Shown: one piece after another, positions 41,606-50,837 of the stretch
How positions within the stretch are numbered: position 1 is the first letter of the stretch
Layout of the letters: each line of letters opens with the position of its first letter
Assembly: GCA_028877265.1 (NCBI GenBank)
Contig: JAPPGX010000101.1
Coordinates: 1-55,714 of the forward strand
Direction: 5' to 3'
Length of the DNA stretch: 55,714 nt
Source: Acidobacteriota bacterium
GTDB taxonomy: Bacteria; Acidobacteriota; Vicinamibacteria; Marinacidobacterales; Marinacidobacteraceae
Translations under genes and position numbers: made by a program
Notes under the pieces: model-generated
What the model was told of the DNA's origin: nothing
Database searches by the model: none
Seen by the model: the letters and a program-made list of their open reading frames with translations, nothing else

Positions 41606-43114
41606 CTAGCGTCCCGAAGTCCGTTCGATAAACCCGCCGACGTCCTCGCGCCACTGCGGCAGGAGCGACTCCTCGACGTACATCATGTGGCCGGCGGCGA
41701 AGTCCGCCCGTTCGATGTTGGCCCTGAGGTCCGGGGGGAGCCCCATCTGCTCCACCGACCACATCGCGGCGAAGTAGGGCGTGGCCAGATCGTAGATCCC
41801 GTTGACGAGGAGGACCTTCAGGTCCGGATTGCGCTTCATGGCGCGGGCGAGGTCGGGCGTCACGTTCGGGGTCCCGCCGCCGCGGCCGAAGACGCCCCCG
41901 CCGCGCAGCCGGCCCCAGTTCCAGTTGCGGGTGGCGCCGCTGGGCACATACTCGCGGTCCCCGTCGTAGCCCAGTTCACTGCGCAGGTAGCTGTTGAACG
42001 CCGACGTGTAGGCCGAACTGATCGCCGAGGACTGCGGATCGTGCGAGGGGCGGACGCCGAGCACGTCGCCAGCCGGTCCGGTGAAGCGGGCGTCGAGCCG
42101 TCCTACGATGCGTCCCTCGTCGCGCAGCAACTCGGCCTCGAAGGCGGGAGCGGTCACCCGCAGGTTCGACTTGTCGATGAAGTCCTTGCTGAGGCCGGTG
42201 TAGAGGTGCATCTGATCGATCACCCGGGCGCGCTTCGCCGGATCGACGGTCGTGCCGGCGAGGAGCGCGGTCGCGTACTCGTTCAGCGACCACGCCTCCA
42301 CCTCGGCCATGAAGGCCTCCAGGTTGTCGGGGGACCCACCGGGGAGCCGGTCCAGGTAGCGCGCGGTGATGGCGTAGGACGGGAGGTTGACGATGTAGGG
42401 GATGTCGTCGCCCGGAGCGAACTGGATCGTGTTGAACTGCAGGACCACCGAGACCAGCACGATGCCGTTCAGGTCGATGTTGGCGCGCTGGAGGTGGCTG
42501 GCCAGCACTGCCGAGCGGGTGGTCCCGTAGCTTTCGCCCAGCAGGTAGCGGGGCGAGTTCCAGCGGTCGTACTCACTCAGGAAGCGCCGGACGAACTGCG
42601 CGAGCGAACGGGCATCCTCGTCGATGCCCCAGTAGTAGGACCCCTCCGTGTCACCGACGGGGTAGCTGAACCCGGTGCCGATGGGGTCCACCATCACGAT
42701 GTCCGCCATGTCGAGCAGGGTGTAGGCGTTGTCCTCCAGCGGATAGGGGGGCGCTCCCTGCGGTCCGACCTCGGGGGTGACCACCCGGCGCGGTCCCATG
42801 ATCCCCATATGGAGCCAGAAGGACGCCGATCCCGGGCCCCCGTTGTAGGCGAAGATCAGGGGCCGTTCCTGGGCCGGCGCGCCGTTCGTGCGGAAGTACG
42901 CGGTGTAGAACAGCTTGCCCGCCGGCTCCCCGTCCTCTCCGGTCAGCGTGGTGTTCGCGACCACCGCCTCGTACTCGACGGTCTCGCCGTTCATCTCGAT
43001 CGAGTGGCTGCTCTCCCAGCGGGACTCTTTCGTCGCTGCCGACTCCGTTTCCTGGGCGGCAGCTCCACCGCTGACGACGAGCAGAGCGGTCAGTAACAGG
43101 AGCTTCTTCAACAT
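41606..43114 (-). CDS. Exported serine carboxypeptidase (S10 family)
   Basis: 502 residues from the ATG at 43114 with GGGAGGT upstream. Signal peptide MLKKLLLLTALLVVSGGAAAQ. Oxyanion region YNGGPGSASFWLHMGIMGPR, nucleophile Ser195 in LLGESYGTTR, catalytic Asp in NGIYDLATP and His in FAAGHMMY near the C-terminus. The triad is complete. It removes C-terminal residues from peptides outside the cytoplasm; with the two TonB receptors upstream it suggests peptide use. Convergent with the SelA-like gene, ten bases apart. Confidence 0.92.
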   Translation of the reverse strand: MLKKLLLLTALLVVSGGAAAQETESAATKESRWESSHSIEMNGETVEYEAVVANTTLTGEDGEPAGKLFYTAYFRTNGAPAQERPLIFAYNGGPGSASFWLHMGIMGPRRVVTPEVGPQGAPPYPLEDNAYTLLDMADIVMVDPIGTGFSYPVGDTEGSYYWGIDEDARSLAQFVRRFLSEYDRWNSPRYLLGESYGTTRSAVLASHLQRANIDLNGIVLVSVVLQFNTIQFAPGDDIPYIVNLPSYAITARYLDRLPGGSPDNLEAFMAEVEAWSLNEYATALLAGTTVDPAKRARVIDQMHLYTGLSKDFIDKSNLRVTAPAFEAELLRDEGRIVGRLDARFTGPAGDVLGVRPSHDPQSSAISSAYTSAFNSYLRSELGYDGDREYVPSGATRNWNWGRLRGGGVFGRGGGTPNVTPDLARAMKRNPDLKVLLVNGIYDLATPYFAAMWSVEQMGLPPDLRANIERADFAAGHMMYVEESLLPQWREDVGGFIERTSGR

Positions 43115-43213
43115 CTCGGGGACCTCCCGGGGGCAAGGGATTGGAGGGCTGGCGAGCATACGGGACGGGTGGGGCGTAGCGGTAGTCGCTGCCTTGGAGG
43201 ACGGGACGAGAAT

Positions 43214-46048
43214 CTAGAACGCGACGCCCACCACCAGCATCAGGCGACGCGGGTGGACCCAGCGCGAAGGGACGAAGTCCTCACTCGGATCCTCCAGCCG
43301 AAGACTGGAATTCCCGATGCTGGCCGTGCTGTTCAGGGCGTTGTAGAGCCACCCGTCCAGCTTCAAACGCACGTCTCCGAGGGCGAAGCGCTTGCCAAGG
43401 CGAACGTCCAGCAACCAGATCGTCGGGTGGCGGAGCCCGGCGCGCGATCCCGCGGGCTCAACGATGAAGTCCTGGGCAGGCTGCCTCGTCACCCCGGCAG
43501 CCCGCACCTGCCGCGAAAACGGTTTTCCGCTCTCGAAGTTGGCGTTCACCGCCAGCACGAAGTCCCGGGGCAGGAGCAGGACACCTTGAAACCGGAACAT
43601 GTGCGGGCGGTCGGCCTGCAGGCGCTGAAAGGCGTTCAGATAGGAGTTCGGATCCCGCCCCTGCCCGCTCGCGTAGAAGGGATTGTTCTGCGATTCGTAC
43701 CAGGGCCGTGGAATCAGGCCTTCCGACTTCGAGAGCGTGTAGGAGCCCTGGAGACTCCCGACACCCGCGTCCCGGGCGGCAAAGGTGAACAGCAGCCCAT
43801 CGTAGGTCTGTTCGTACTGCTCCGGAGCACCCGGAAAATCACCCGGGCTGTTGCCCTTCACCACGGTTGGCGAGGCGATCTGGTTCAACAGGGTGATCGG
43901 CGACCCGGAGTACGGATCGGCCCACTCGATGGGCTCGTACCGCCCGCCCAGAATGGACCAGCCGATCATCCGGTCGGTGTACTTGTGGACGTAGCGCACC
44001 CCGACGGATACGCCGTCTCCGATCTGGCGTTCGTAGGCCGCCGTGTAGTGGTACGAGCGAGGCGGAAGAAGATCTTCCGGCTGCGGCGGCTCCTCGACCC
44101 TCTGCCGATACAGCAGACGGCCACGCGTTCCGTCCGACCTCACCGAGTAGAGCGTCCATGGGGTCGCTCCGGGTGACGGGGCCTCCCAGTTTCCGATGAC
44201 GTTCTGATCGTAGTGAATCCCGAAGAAACCGCCGAAGGTTGAACGGCCGCGTTCATCCGCCCGTAGCGTGAAGCCGACCCGCGGACTCAGCGTGGTCCAC
44301 TTCACGACGCCCGGATAGCCGGGCGCGCTGCCGGCGGTGGAAACCGCGTTGATGGCAGTGAATTCGCTGGTCTGTCCCGCTGCGGCCACCGCCAGCAAGT
44401 CGTAGCCCGGAATCTCCCCGCGGTTCACGTCGAGCCGCAGGCCAAGATCGAGGCTGAACCGGTCGCTTGCCGCAAGGGTGTCGTCCACGAATACGGCCAG
44501 GGCGCGGGAGGCGCCTCCGTAGCGATAGGGCTCCTGCACAACCTGGTAGATCCTGCCGCCGGCCTGGTACTGATAGGCGCCGTTCGGCCCGGCCGCTACC
44601 GCCGTGGCGGCGCTCTCCCGAGCGAGTTGAACCCCGAAGCGGAAGTCATGTTGGGCCCCGAGGAAGTCATCCGAGTAATGGGTAACCCGGCCGCGAAACC
44701 GGTTGCTCCAGGTCAGGTGGTCCCACGGGTACAACTGCCCGCCCGTGTAGGTCGGCCCCGGCTTGGCGTCGCGGTTCACGAAGGGCACTTCGAAGCTGCC
44801 GGTCGGGGAATCGTGGATGTCGGTCCCGTACCAACCCCCGTACCGTGCCGAGACGAGGGTGTTCGCCGAAACGGTGCTCGTCAGGCCGGCCGTCCAGGCG
44901 GCGGTCATTCCCCGCTCGCCGAAGGCTGCCGAAGGGGCCACGCTCGGGGTGCTGCCACGAAGCTGGTTCCAGTTCTCGACGTGCCCGCTCACGAAGAACT
45001 CCCGCGCGTTGCCCATGTTCCCGGTCAGCTTCATGCTGAACCGGTCTCCCTCCGAGCGGGTCGGGCTCGCCGAAGCCGGATCGGTTCCGGGCGCCCAGGA
45101 ACTCTTGCGGGAGTACTGGCCACCCGCCATGAACCACAACCGCTCCCGGATCACCGGGCCGCCGAAGGTCAGCGCGACCTCGGCGTAGCGGTCCCGCTCG
45201 AAGGCAAACCCGTCGGGGTCACCGGCCGGAACCGGGTCGCCGTTCAGTGACGAGGCGTAGTTCTCGGCCCAGGTGAGAGCGTCGTTCTGGTGGAAATAGT
45301 TGGCGGCGCCACTGGAGGACGCGCCCCCTCGACGCGTCACGACTTTGAAGACGCTCCCGGTGAAGCTGCCGTACTCGGCGGGAGCGCCAATCGCGAGTAT
45401 CTGGACTTCCTGGATCAGGTCCGCGTTCAGGTCCAGCCACGCCGAACCGGTCTCGGCTGCGCTCGCCTCCACTCCGTCGATCATCCACGAGTTCGACTGC
45501 ACGCTCGAGCCGAGGGCGACGGTCCCACGCCCCGCTTCACCGCTGTTCACCTGGGTGGTGCCGGGCGCCACCTGGATGGTGTCGTGGAAGTTGCGCTCGG
45601 TGGGCAGGTCGCGAACCAGCGCACCGGTGAAATTGGTGACCGACCGACTGGTGGCGGCGTCGAGCAACGGAGCGGCATCGACGACGAGCACTTCCTGTCG
45701 AGCAGGCCCGATCCGCAGAACCGCGTCGAGCCGCGCCGAGGTAGTGATGCTGACGTGAATGCCTTCGAATCGAGTCGTTACGTACCCGGCGAGCGCAATT
45801 TCCACGGCGTACTCCCCGGGAAAGAGCCCCGCGAGACGGAAACGGCCCGATGCGGCGGTCGTTGTCGATCGCGTTCCGCCGACGATGGTGCCGCCTTCGA
45901 GGGTGACAGCAGCGCCGGTCAATGCGGCTCCATCCGGGTCGGTGACCCGGCCGTGCAGGGCGCCATCCGTCTGGGCGAACAGGAGCCCAGGCATCGCAAG
46001 CGCGGCGGTTAGAGCCAACCAGCGGACGGTGGGCGTGTCGCGTGGCAA
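43214..46048 (-). CDS. TonB-dependent outer-membrane receptor with carboxypeptidase-regulatory-like domain (paralogue A)
   Basis: 944 residues from a TTG at 46048, the best start that gives a signal peptide (WLALTAALAMPGLLFAQ). Residues ~27-110 are a carboxypeptidase-regulatory/CNA-B-like domain (LHGRVTDPDGAALTGAAVTLEGG, RFRLAGLFPGEYAVEIALAGY). The plug follows (FTGALVRDLPTERNF, SNSWMIDGVEA, QEVQILAIGAPAEYGSFTGSVFKVVTRRGG), then a barrel ending MLVVGVAF with a terminal Phe. It is Oar-like and clearly paralogous to the next receptor. Substrate unknown. No convincing TonB box. Located between the S10 gene and a terminator. Confidence 0.9.
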   Translation of the reverse strand: MPRDTPTVRWLALTAALAMPGLLFAQTDGALHGRVTDPDGAALTGAAVTLEGGTIVGGTRSTTTAASGRFRLAGLFPGEYAVEIALAGYVTTRFEGIHVSITTSARLDAVLRIGPARQEVLVVDAAPLLDAATSRSVTNFTGALVRDLPTERNFHDTIQVAPGTTQVNSGEAGRGTVALGSSVQSNSWMIDGVEASAAETGSAWLDLNADLIQEVQILAIGAPAEYGSFTGSVFKVVTRRGGASSSGAANYFHQNDALTWAENYASSLNGDPVPAGDPDGFAFERDRYAEVALTFGGPVIRERLWFMAGGQYSRKSSWAPGTDPASASPTRSEGDRFSMKLTGNMGNAREFFVSGHVENWNQLRGSTPSVAPSAAFGERGMTAAWTAGLTSTVSANTLVSARYGGWYGTDIHDSPTGSFEVPFVNRDAKPGPTYTGGQLYPWDHLTWSNRFRGRVTHYSDDFLGAQHDFRFGVQLARESAATAVAAGPNGAYQYQAGGRIYQVVQEPYRYGGASRALAVFVDDTLAASDRFSLDLGLRLDVNRGEIPGYDLLAVAAAGQTSEFTAINAVSTAGSAPGYPGVVKWTTLSPRVGFTLRADERGRSTFGGFFGIHYDQNVIGNWEAPSPGATPWTLYSVRSDGTRGRLLYRQRVEEPPQPEDLLPPRSYHYTAAYERQIGDGVSVGVRYVHKYTDRMIGWSILGGRYEPIEWADPYSGSPITLLNQIASPTVVKGNSPGDFPGAPEQYEQTYDGLLFTFAARDAGVGSLQGSYTLSKSEGLIPRPWYESQNNPFYASGQGRDPNSYLNAFQRLQADRPHMFRFQGVLLLPRDFVLAVNANFESGKPFSRQVRAAGVTRQPAQDFIVEPAGSRAGLRHPTIWLLDVRLGKRFALGDVRLKLDGWLYNALNSTASIGNSSLRLEDPSEDFVPSRWVHPRRLMLVVGVAF

Positions 46049-46124
46049 CGGAGCGAGACTCTCAGGGTGATCGGGCAAGCAAGGCGCGGACCGGGCATGC
46101 CGTCGACCCCGGCACCCGGGAACG

Positions 46125-46157
46125 AAAAAGGGGACCGCCCGTTGCCGGGCGGTCCCC
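46125..46157 (-). terminator. Rho-independent terminator downstream of TonB receptor B
   Basis: A perfect 12-bp stem GGGGACCGCCCG-TTGC-CGGGCGGTCCCC (46130-46157) is followed on the minus strand by five T residues (46129-46125). It begins 23 bases after the stop codon of the receptor at 46180-49032 and should separate it from the paralogue downstream. Confidence 0.9.
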
Positions 46158-46179
46158 CGGGAACGAGGGTTGGAAAAGA

Positions 46180-49032
46180 CTAGAACACGAAGCCGGCCAG
46201 CAGCATGATCCGGCGCGGCTCCACCCAGCTCGACGGGATGAACTGCTCGCCCGGAGTCTCGAGCCGCAGACTCTGGTTCCAGATGCTGGCGGTGCTGTTC
46301 AGCGCGTTGTAGAGGTAGAGGTCCAGTTTCGCGGTGACGTCCCCCATGTCGATCCGCTTCCCGAGACGAAGATCCACGACGTTCAGTTGCGGATGTGCCA
46401 GCCCCTCGCGGGAACCGGCAAGCTCGACGATGATGTTGTTCGCCGGCTGCTCGGTGACTCCCGCCGCCCTGACCTGTCGGGAGAAGGGCTTCCCACTCTC
46501 GATGTTTACGTTGGCCGCCAGCAAGAAATCCCAAGGCAGGAACAGGACTCCCTGCAATCGGAACATGTGCGGCCGGTCGCCCTGGAGCCGCTGTCCGTCG
46601 TTCAGGTTCAGATAGGCATTCGGATCCTGTCCGGTCGTGCTCCCGTAGAAGGGATTGTTCTGGGACTCGAACCACGGACGCGGAATAAGGCCATGCGACT
46701 TCGAGTAGGTGTAGGAACCCTGGATGTTCCAGAGACCCGCGTCGCGCATCGCGAAGTGGAACAGGACCCCGTCGTAGGTCTGCTCGTATTTGCCGGGAGC
46801 CCCGGGGAAGTCACCCGGTGAATTCCCCTTCACCAGCGTCGGCTGCGCGGTCTGGCTCAGGATGGTCATCGGCGCCCCGGTGTAGGGGTCGGCCCACTGG
46901 ATGCTCTCGTATTGGCCGCCGAGGATGGACCAGCCCACCATCCGGTCGGTGTACTTGTGGACGTACTGCACTCCTACCGACATGTTGTTGCTGATCTCCC
47001 GCTCGTACGCAGCGGTGTAGTGGTAAGAGCGGGGCGCCAGCAGGTTGTCCGGTTGCGCCAGATCGTCCACCGTGGTCGCGAACAGGAGATCGCCAAGGGT
47101 TCCGTCGTCGTTGAGTGCATAGAGCTGCCACGGTGTCACCCCGGGAGCCGGAGCATCCCAGTTCCCGATGACATTCTGGTCGTAGTGGATGCCGAAGAAG
47201 CCCTTGATGGCCGATCGGCCCTCCTCGTCGGGGCGGAACGTGAAACCGACCCGAGGGCTGAGCAGCTTCCAATCGACGATTCCCGGGGTTCCGGGAGCAT
47301 TCCCCGACACGGACACCGCGTTGATCGCCGTGAACTCGGTTTCCTGGCCTTCGCCGGGAACACCCAGGAGTTCGTATTCGGGAATGTCGCCCGTGTTCAG
47401 GTCCAGCCGCAGACCGAGATTCAAGGTCAGCCGGTCGCCGATCGTGACAGTGTCGTCAATGAAGACGGCGCGGTCGATGGAGATACCGCCGTAGCGGTAG
47501 GGCTCCTGGATGACCTGGTAGAGGTAGCCGCCGGACTGGTACTGATAGGCGCTGTTCGGTCCGGCCGCCACAGCGGTCTCGGCGACGCCCCGCGCGACCT
47601 GGACGCCGAAGCGGAACTCGTGTTGCGCGCCGAGAAAGTCGTCCGCGTAGTGCGTGACCTTGGCGTTGAACTGGTTGCTCCAGGTCCGGTAGTCCCACGG
47701 ATAGGTGATCCCACCCTCGTACGTCGTCGTAGGCTCCGCGTCGTAGTTGACGAAGGGCATGTCGAAGCTGCCGGTCGGCGAGTCGTGGATGTCGCTCGCT
47801 GTCCACTGCGAGTAGCGGGCTTCGAAGATCGTGGTGTCGGAAAGCGTGCTGGTCAGACCTCCCGCGAACGTGACGGTGGCGCCCCGCTCCACGAACGCCG
47901 CCGATGCGGTGACGTTTGGCGAACTCCCACCGATGAAGGCCCAGTCCTCGAGGTGCGTGTTCACAAAGATCTCATGCCGATCGGTGAGCTTTGTGGTCAG
48001 CTTCAGGGTGACCTTGTCGTTCTCGCTGTTGTCGGCCGTCGCAGCCGCCGGGTCGTTGCCGGCTTCCCAGGAACTGTCGCGGGAGTACTGGCCGCCGACC
48101 ATGAACCACATGCGCTCGCGGATGACCGGCCCACCGAGCGTCAGGGTTGCGTCCGCGAAGTTGTCGCGCTCGAAGGCGAACGCGTCCGGGCTTCCCGCCG
48201 AAACCGGCTCCCCGGTGCCGGCGTCCGCGTAGATCTCGGGGAAGGTGAGGGCGTCGCTCTGGTAGAAGTAGTTGCCGGACCCGCTGAAAACATCGCCGCC
48301 CTTCTTGGTCACGATGTTGAAGGTGCCCCCGGTGGCGTTGCCGAACTCGGCCGGCGCGCCGATCCCGATGATCTCGACCTCCTCGATCATGTCCACGTTG
48401 GGATCGCCCCAGGAGGAGCCGGTTTCCGGTGCACTCGTCTCGACGCCATCGATGTTCCAGGAGTTCGACTGCTGGTTCGAGCCAAAGGCGATCGCCCGGT
48501 CACCGCCACCGCCGCTGTTCATCTGGCTGATTCCGGGCGAGATGTGGATGTAGTCGTAAAAGTTCCGTTCGGTCGGCAGCTCCTCGACCAGCTCGGCGCT
48601 GAAGGTGGTGATGGAGGCGTTCGAGCTGACGTCGAGGAGCGGAGCCTCGGCGACGACCTGGACCGTTTCGGTGACGCCGGAGAGGTTCAGCGTGGCGTCA
48701 AGGGTCGCAGTGGTGGTCTGCCCGACCCGGACCCCTTCGAAGCGCACCGTGTCGAACCCGCCGAGCGAAATCTCGACGGCGTAGTCGCCGGCTGCAAGCG
48801 CCGCAAAGCGGAACACGCCGGATTCGTTGGTGACCGTCGTGCGGGAGCCGCCGATGATGGCGTCGCTGAGGAGCGTCGCGGTCGCGCCCGGAATCACGCC
48901 GCCGCTGTCGTCGGTGACCGTGCCGCGGATCAGCCCGTCCTGGGCGAGGGAAGCGGCCGGAAGCGCGAACGCCAGGATGAGGATCCCGAGCGCCAACCCT
49001 GCCGGCCGTGGAAAGCGGAAACGATGCATCAT
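46180..49032 (-). CDS. TonB-dependent outer-membrane receptor with carboxypeptidase-regulatory-like domain (paralogue B)
   Basis: 950 residues. Signal peptide FPRPAGLALGILILAFALPAASLAQ after MMHRFR; the ATG at 49032 has a GGGAGAAG ribosome-binding site. Regulatory-like domain (LIRGTVTDDSGGVIPGATATL, FRFAALAAGDYAVEISLGGFD), plug (ELVEELPTERNFYDYIHISPG, QSNSWNIDGVETSAPETGSS, VEIIGIGAPAEFGNATGGTF), and a large barrel ending LLAGFVF. It aligns with paralogue A along its whole length (for example FGIHYDQNVIGNW, GWSILGG, IPRPW.ESQNNPFY, GKPFSRQVRAAGVT). Base composition looks somewhat less GC-rich than neighbours. Confidence 0.92.
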   Translation of the reverse strand: MMHRFRFPRPAGLALGILILAFALPAASLAQDGLIRGTVTDDSGGVIPGATATLLSDAIIGGSRTTVTNESGVFRFAALAAGDYAVEISLGGFDTVRFEGVRVGQTTTATLDATLNLSGVTETVQVVAEAPLLDVSSNASITTFSAELVEELPTERNFYDYIHISPGISQMNSGGGGDRAIAFGSNQQSNSWNIDGVETSAPETGSSWGDPNVDMIEEVEIIGIGAPAEFGNATGGTFNIVTKKGGDVFSGSGNYFYQSDALTFPEIYADAGTGEPVSAGSPDAFAFERDNFADATLTLGGPVIRERMWFMVGGQYSRDSSWEAGNDPAAATADNSENDKVTLKLTTKLTDRHEIFVNTHLEDWAFIGGSSPNVTASAAFVERGATVTFAGGLTSTLSDTTIFEARYSQWTASDIHDSPTGSFDMPFVNYDAEPTTTYEGGITYPWDYRTWSNQFNAKVTHYADDFLGAQHEFRFGVQVARGVAETAVAAGPNSAYQYQSGGYLYQVIQEPYRYGGISIDRAVFIDDTVTIGDRLTLNLGLRLDLNTGDIPEYELLGVPGEGQETEFTAINAVSVSGNAPGTPGIVDWKLLSPRVGFTFRPDEEGRSAIKGFFGIHYDQNVIGNWDAPAPGVTPWQLYALNDDGTLGDLLFATTVDDLAQPDNLLAPRSYHYTAAYEREISNNMSVGVQYVHKYTDRMVGWSILGGQYESIQWADPYTGAPMTILSQTAQPTLVKGNSPGDFPGAPGKYEQTYDGVLFHFAMRDAGLWNIQGSYTYSKSHGLIPRPWFESQNNPFYGSTTGQDPNAYLNLNDGQRLQGDRPHMFRLQGVLFLPWDFLLAANVNIESGKPFSRQVRAAGVTEQPANNIIVELAGSREGLAHPQLNVVDLRLGKRIDMGDVTAKLDLYLYNALNSTASIWNQSLRLETPGEQFIPSSWVEPRRIMLLAGFVF

Positions 49033-49226
49033 GAGCTTCTCCCTGGAGAATCTCCGGAGATTTGGTTCACAGGATTCGGTTCTGTGGATTGAAGGGCGGG
49101 ATTCTCGCCGAAACCGCCCGGTTCTTCCAGTGTTTCGGCCCGCGTGGAACAGCGGCGCGCACGGGAAACCATCGCAGAGAGCAATCAGGGTGCCGTACCC
49201 GAAAGGTGGGCCCCAGGTTCCCGCCG

Positions 49227-50837
49227 CTACCGGCAATCGGGCTTCGTGAGGAGAGCGCGGGCGGCGTATAGGTCGGCCGCCTCGTTCTCTCCGACCGTGC
49301 GCGCCGCCTGCCCCGCCCCGGACAACGTTTCGGAGTCGAAGGGACGGAGCGCGAGGGACCGCCGGAGCACGGCGAGCGCCGCGCCGTGCCGCCCAAGCGC
49401 GACGAGCGCGCGTCCAAGTTCCGAGAGGTCGTCCGCAAGTTCCGCGGTGGCTCCGATACCTGGCGCCTCCCTCCCGGAGAGCACTTCCTCCCACAGCCGG
49501 ACGGCCGCCTCCAGGTCGCCGCGTGAAGCCGCTTCGCGAGCCTGCCGGCGTCTGCTCTCGGTGGCATTGGCGCGTTCCCAGGCTTCGGCTTCAGCGGCCT
49601 TCACCTCCTCGAGACGCACCAGCACCGCTTCGGCGGCGGGCGCGTCTCCGGCCCGCCGCAGCGCGGCGTGGAGGCTGGTCAGGATTGCAGCGTGGTCCGG
49701 GGCCGTCTCCGCGAGGCGGATGAGTTCACCCGCCGCGCGCTCCACCTCTCCCTCCCGGAGCGCGGCTTTCGCGAGCGCGAACCGGGTGTTCAGGGCGTCC
49801 GGCCGGTGCGCCGCCCGGGTCTCGAGAAGGGTTCGCAGTTCCGGGTCGCCGCCGGCGACGATGGCATCGAGCGCCACGCTCGCCATCTCGCCAGTGCTGG
49901 CCGGATCGAGACGCAGGGCCTCCCGGTAGGCATCGAGCGACCCCTCCATGTCCAGCCGGAAGGCGCGGAGACGGCCGAGCGTCATCCAGAGGGACGGCTC
50001 GTCGCGGAGTCCGGCCGCCAACGCCCGCTCTGCCGCCGCCAGGGATTCCTCCGGCGCCGTCGCGACCGAACTCCAGGCGACGAGGAAGAGAGCCCGGGGA
50101 TCGTCCGGGGCGAGATCGGCCGCCACCCGGGCCGCACATTGCGCGCGCTGGGGGATCCCGGCCTCGTCGGCCGCGAGCGCCAGTGCGGTCCACGGAGCCG
50201 GCCGGTCCGGAGCCTGTTCCGTCGCCTTTCTCGCGGCATCGAGGCTCGTTTCGAGAAGCGTTTCCCGCGACCCGGTCACCGGATCGGCGCCTTCCGAAGC
50301 GGCGAGGCGGCGCGCGACGTTGGACCGAACCAGGAGAACGGGCAGGTAGGTCGGAGCGATGCGGAGCGAGCGCGCGGTGGCCTCGAGAGCGTCCTCAAGC
50401 CGGCCTGTCTGTCCCAGGGCGTCGGCGTAGAGCGCCCACGCGAGCCCGGGACGCTGGACCGGAATCGCCCCCTCGGGAGAGTCGGGGCCGTAAGAGCGGG
50501 TCGCGGCTCCCAGGTGGTCCGAAGCGACGTCCCATTCACCCCGTTCCACCGCTAGCGCGCCAAGCTGGAATCGAGCCGGGCCGTGGAAGGGAACCTCGTC
50601 GACCACCGAGAGGAGGATCGGGATCGCCCGATCCACTTCCTCGGCGGCAAGAAGTGCGATGGCCCGCTCCATCCGGGCGCGGACATCGGCGGCAGGCTGG
50701 TTTGTGGCGGCTACGCCGAAAACGAAAAGAGCGAGGGCGATCCCCGCGAGGGCATTCCGCCGAAACGTGAGCGTTTCGCTCGCCCCGGGCGAGCGATGCC
50801 GGCCAGAGGCCGGCGCTCCGAGCACGAACCCGGTCAT
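49227..50837 (-). CDS. Membrane-anchored or exported TPR protein
   Basis: 536 residues from the ATG at 50837, which overlaps the preceding gene's stop by four bases. A hydrophobic segment RNALAGIALALFVFGVAA lies at about 27-44, so export or anchoring is likely. TPR-like helices fill the rest (RARMERAIALLAAEEVDRAIPILLSVV, FQLGALAVERGEWDVAS, WALYADALGQTGRLEDALEA, LGRLRAFRLDMEGSLDAYREALRLDP, ALVALGRHGAALAVLRRSLALRP). Residues ~6-16 are encoded by a copy of the dispersed palindromic repeat, so the N-terminus is unusual or the annotated start is too early. Operon partner of the FG-GAP/ASPIC gene. Confidence 0.8.
   Translation of the reverse strand: MTGFVLGAPASGRHRSPGASETLTFRRNALAGIALALFVFGVAATNQPAADVRARMERAIALLAAEEVDRAIPILLSVVDEVPFHGPARFQLGALAVERGEWDVASDHLGAATRSYGPDSPEGAIPVQRPGLAWALYADALGQTGRLEDALEATARSLRIAPTYLPVLLVRSNVARRLAASEGADPVTGSRETLLETSLDAARKATEQAPDRPAPWTALALAADEAGIPQRAQCAARVAADLAPDDPRALFLVAWSSVATAPEESLAAAERALAAGLRDEPSLWMTLGRLRAFRLDMEGSLDAYREALRLDPASTGEMASVALDAIVAGGDPELRTLLETRAAHRPDALNTRFALAKAALREGEVERAAGELIRLAETAPDHAAILTSLHAALRRAGDAPAAEAVLVRLEEVKAAEAEAWERANATESRRRQAREAASRGDLEAAVRLWEEVLSGREAPGIGATAELADDLSELGRALVALGRHGAALAVLRRSLALRPFDSETLSGAGQAARTVGENEAADLYAARALLTKPDCR
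50797..50819. repeat. Dispersed palindromic repeat, copy 6, inside a coding region
   Basis: TGCCGGCCAGAGGCCGGCGC TCC, located in the first codons of the TPR gene (encoding part of GAPASGRH). A GCTCGCC-CCG-GGCGAGC hairpin (50778-50794) is directly next to it. Confidence 0.75.
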
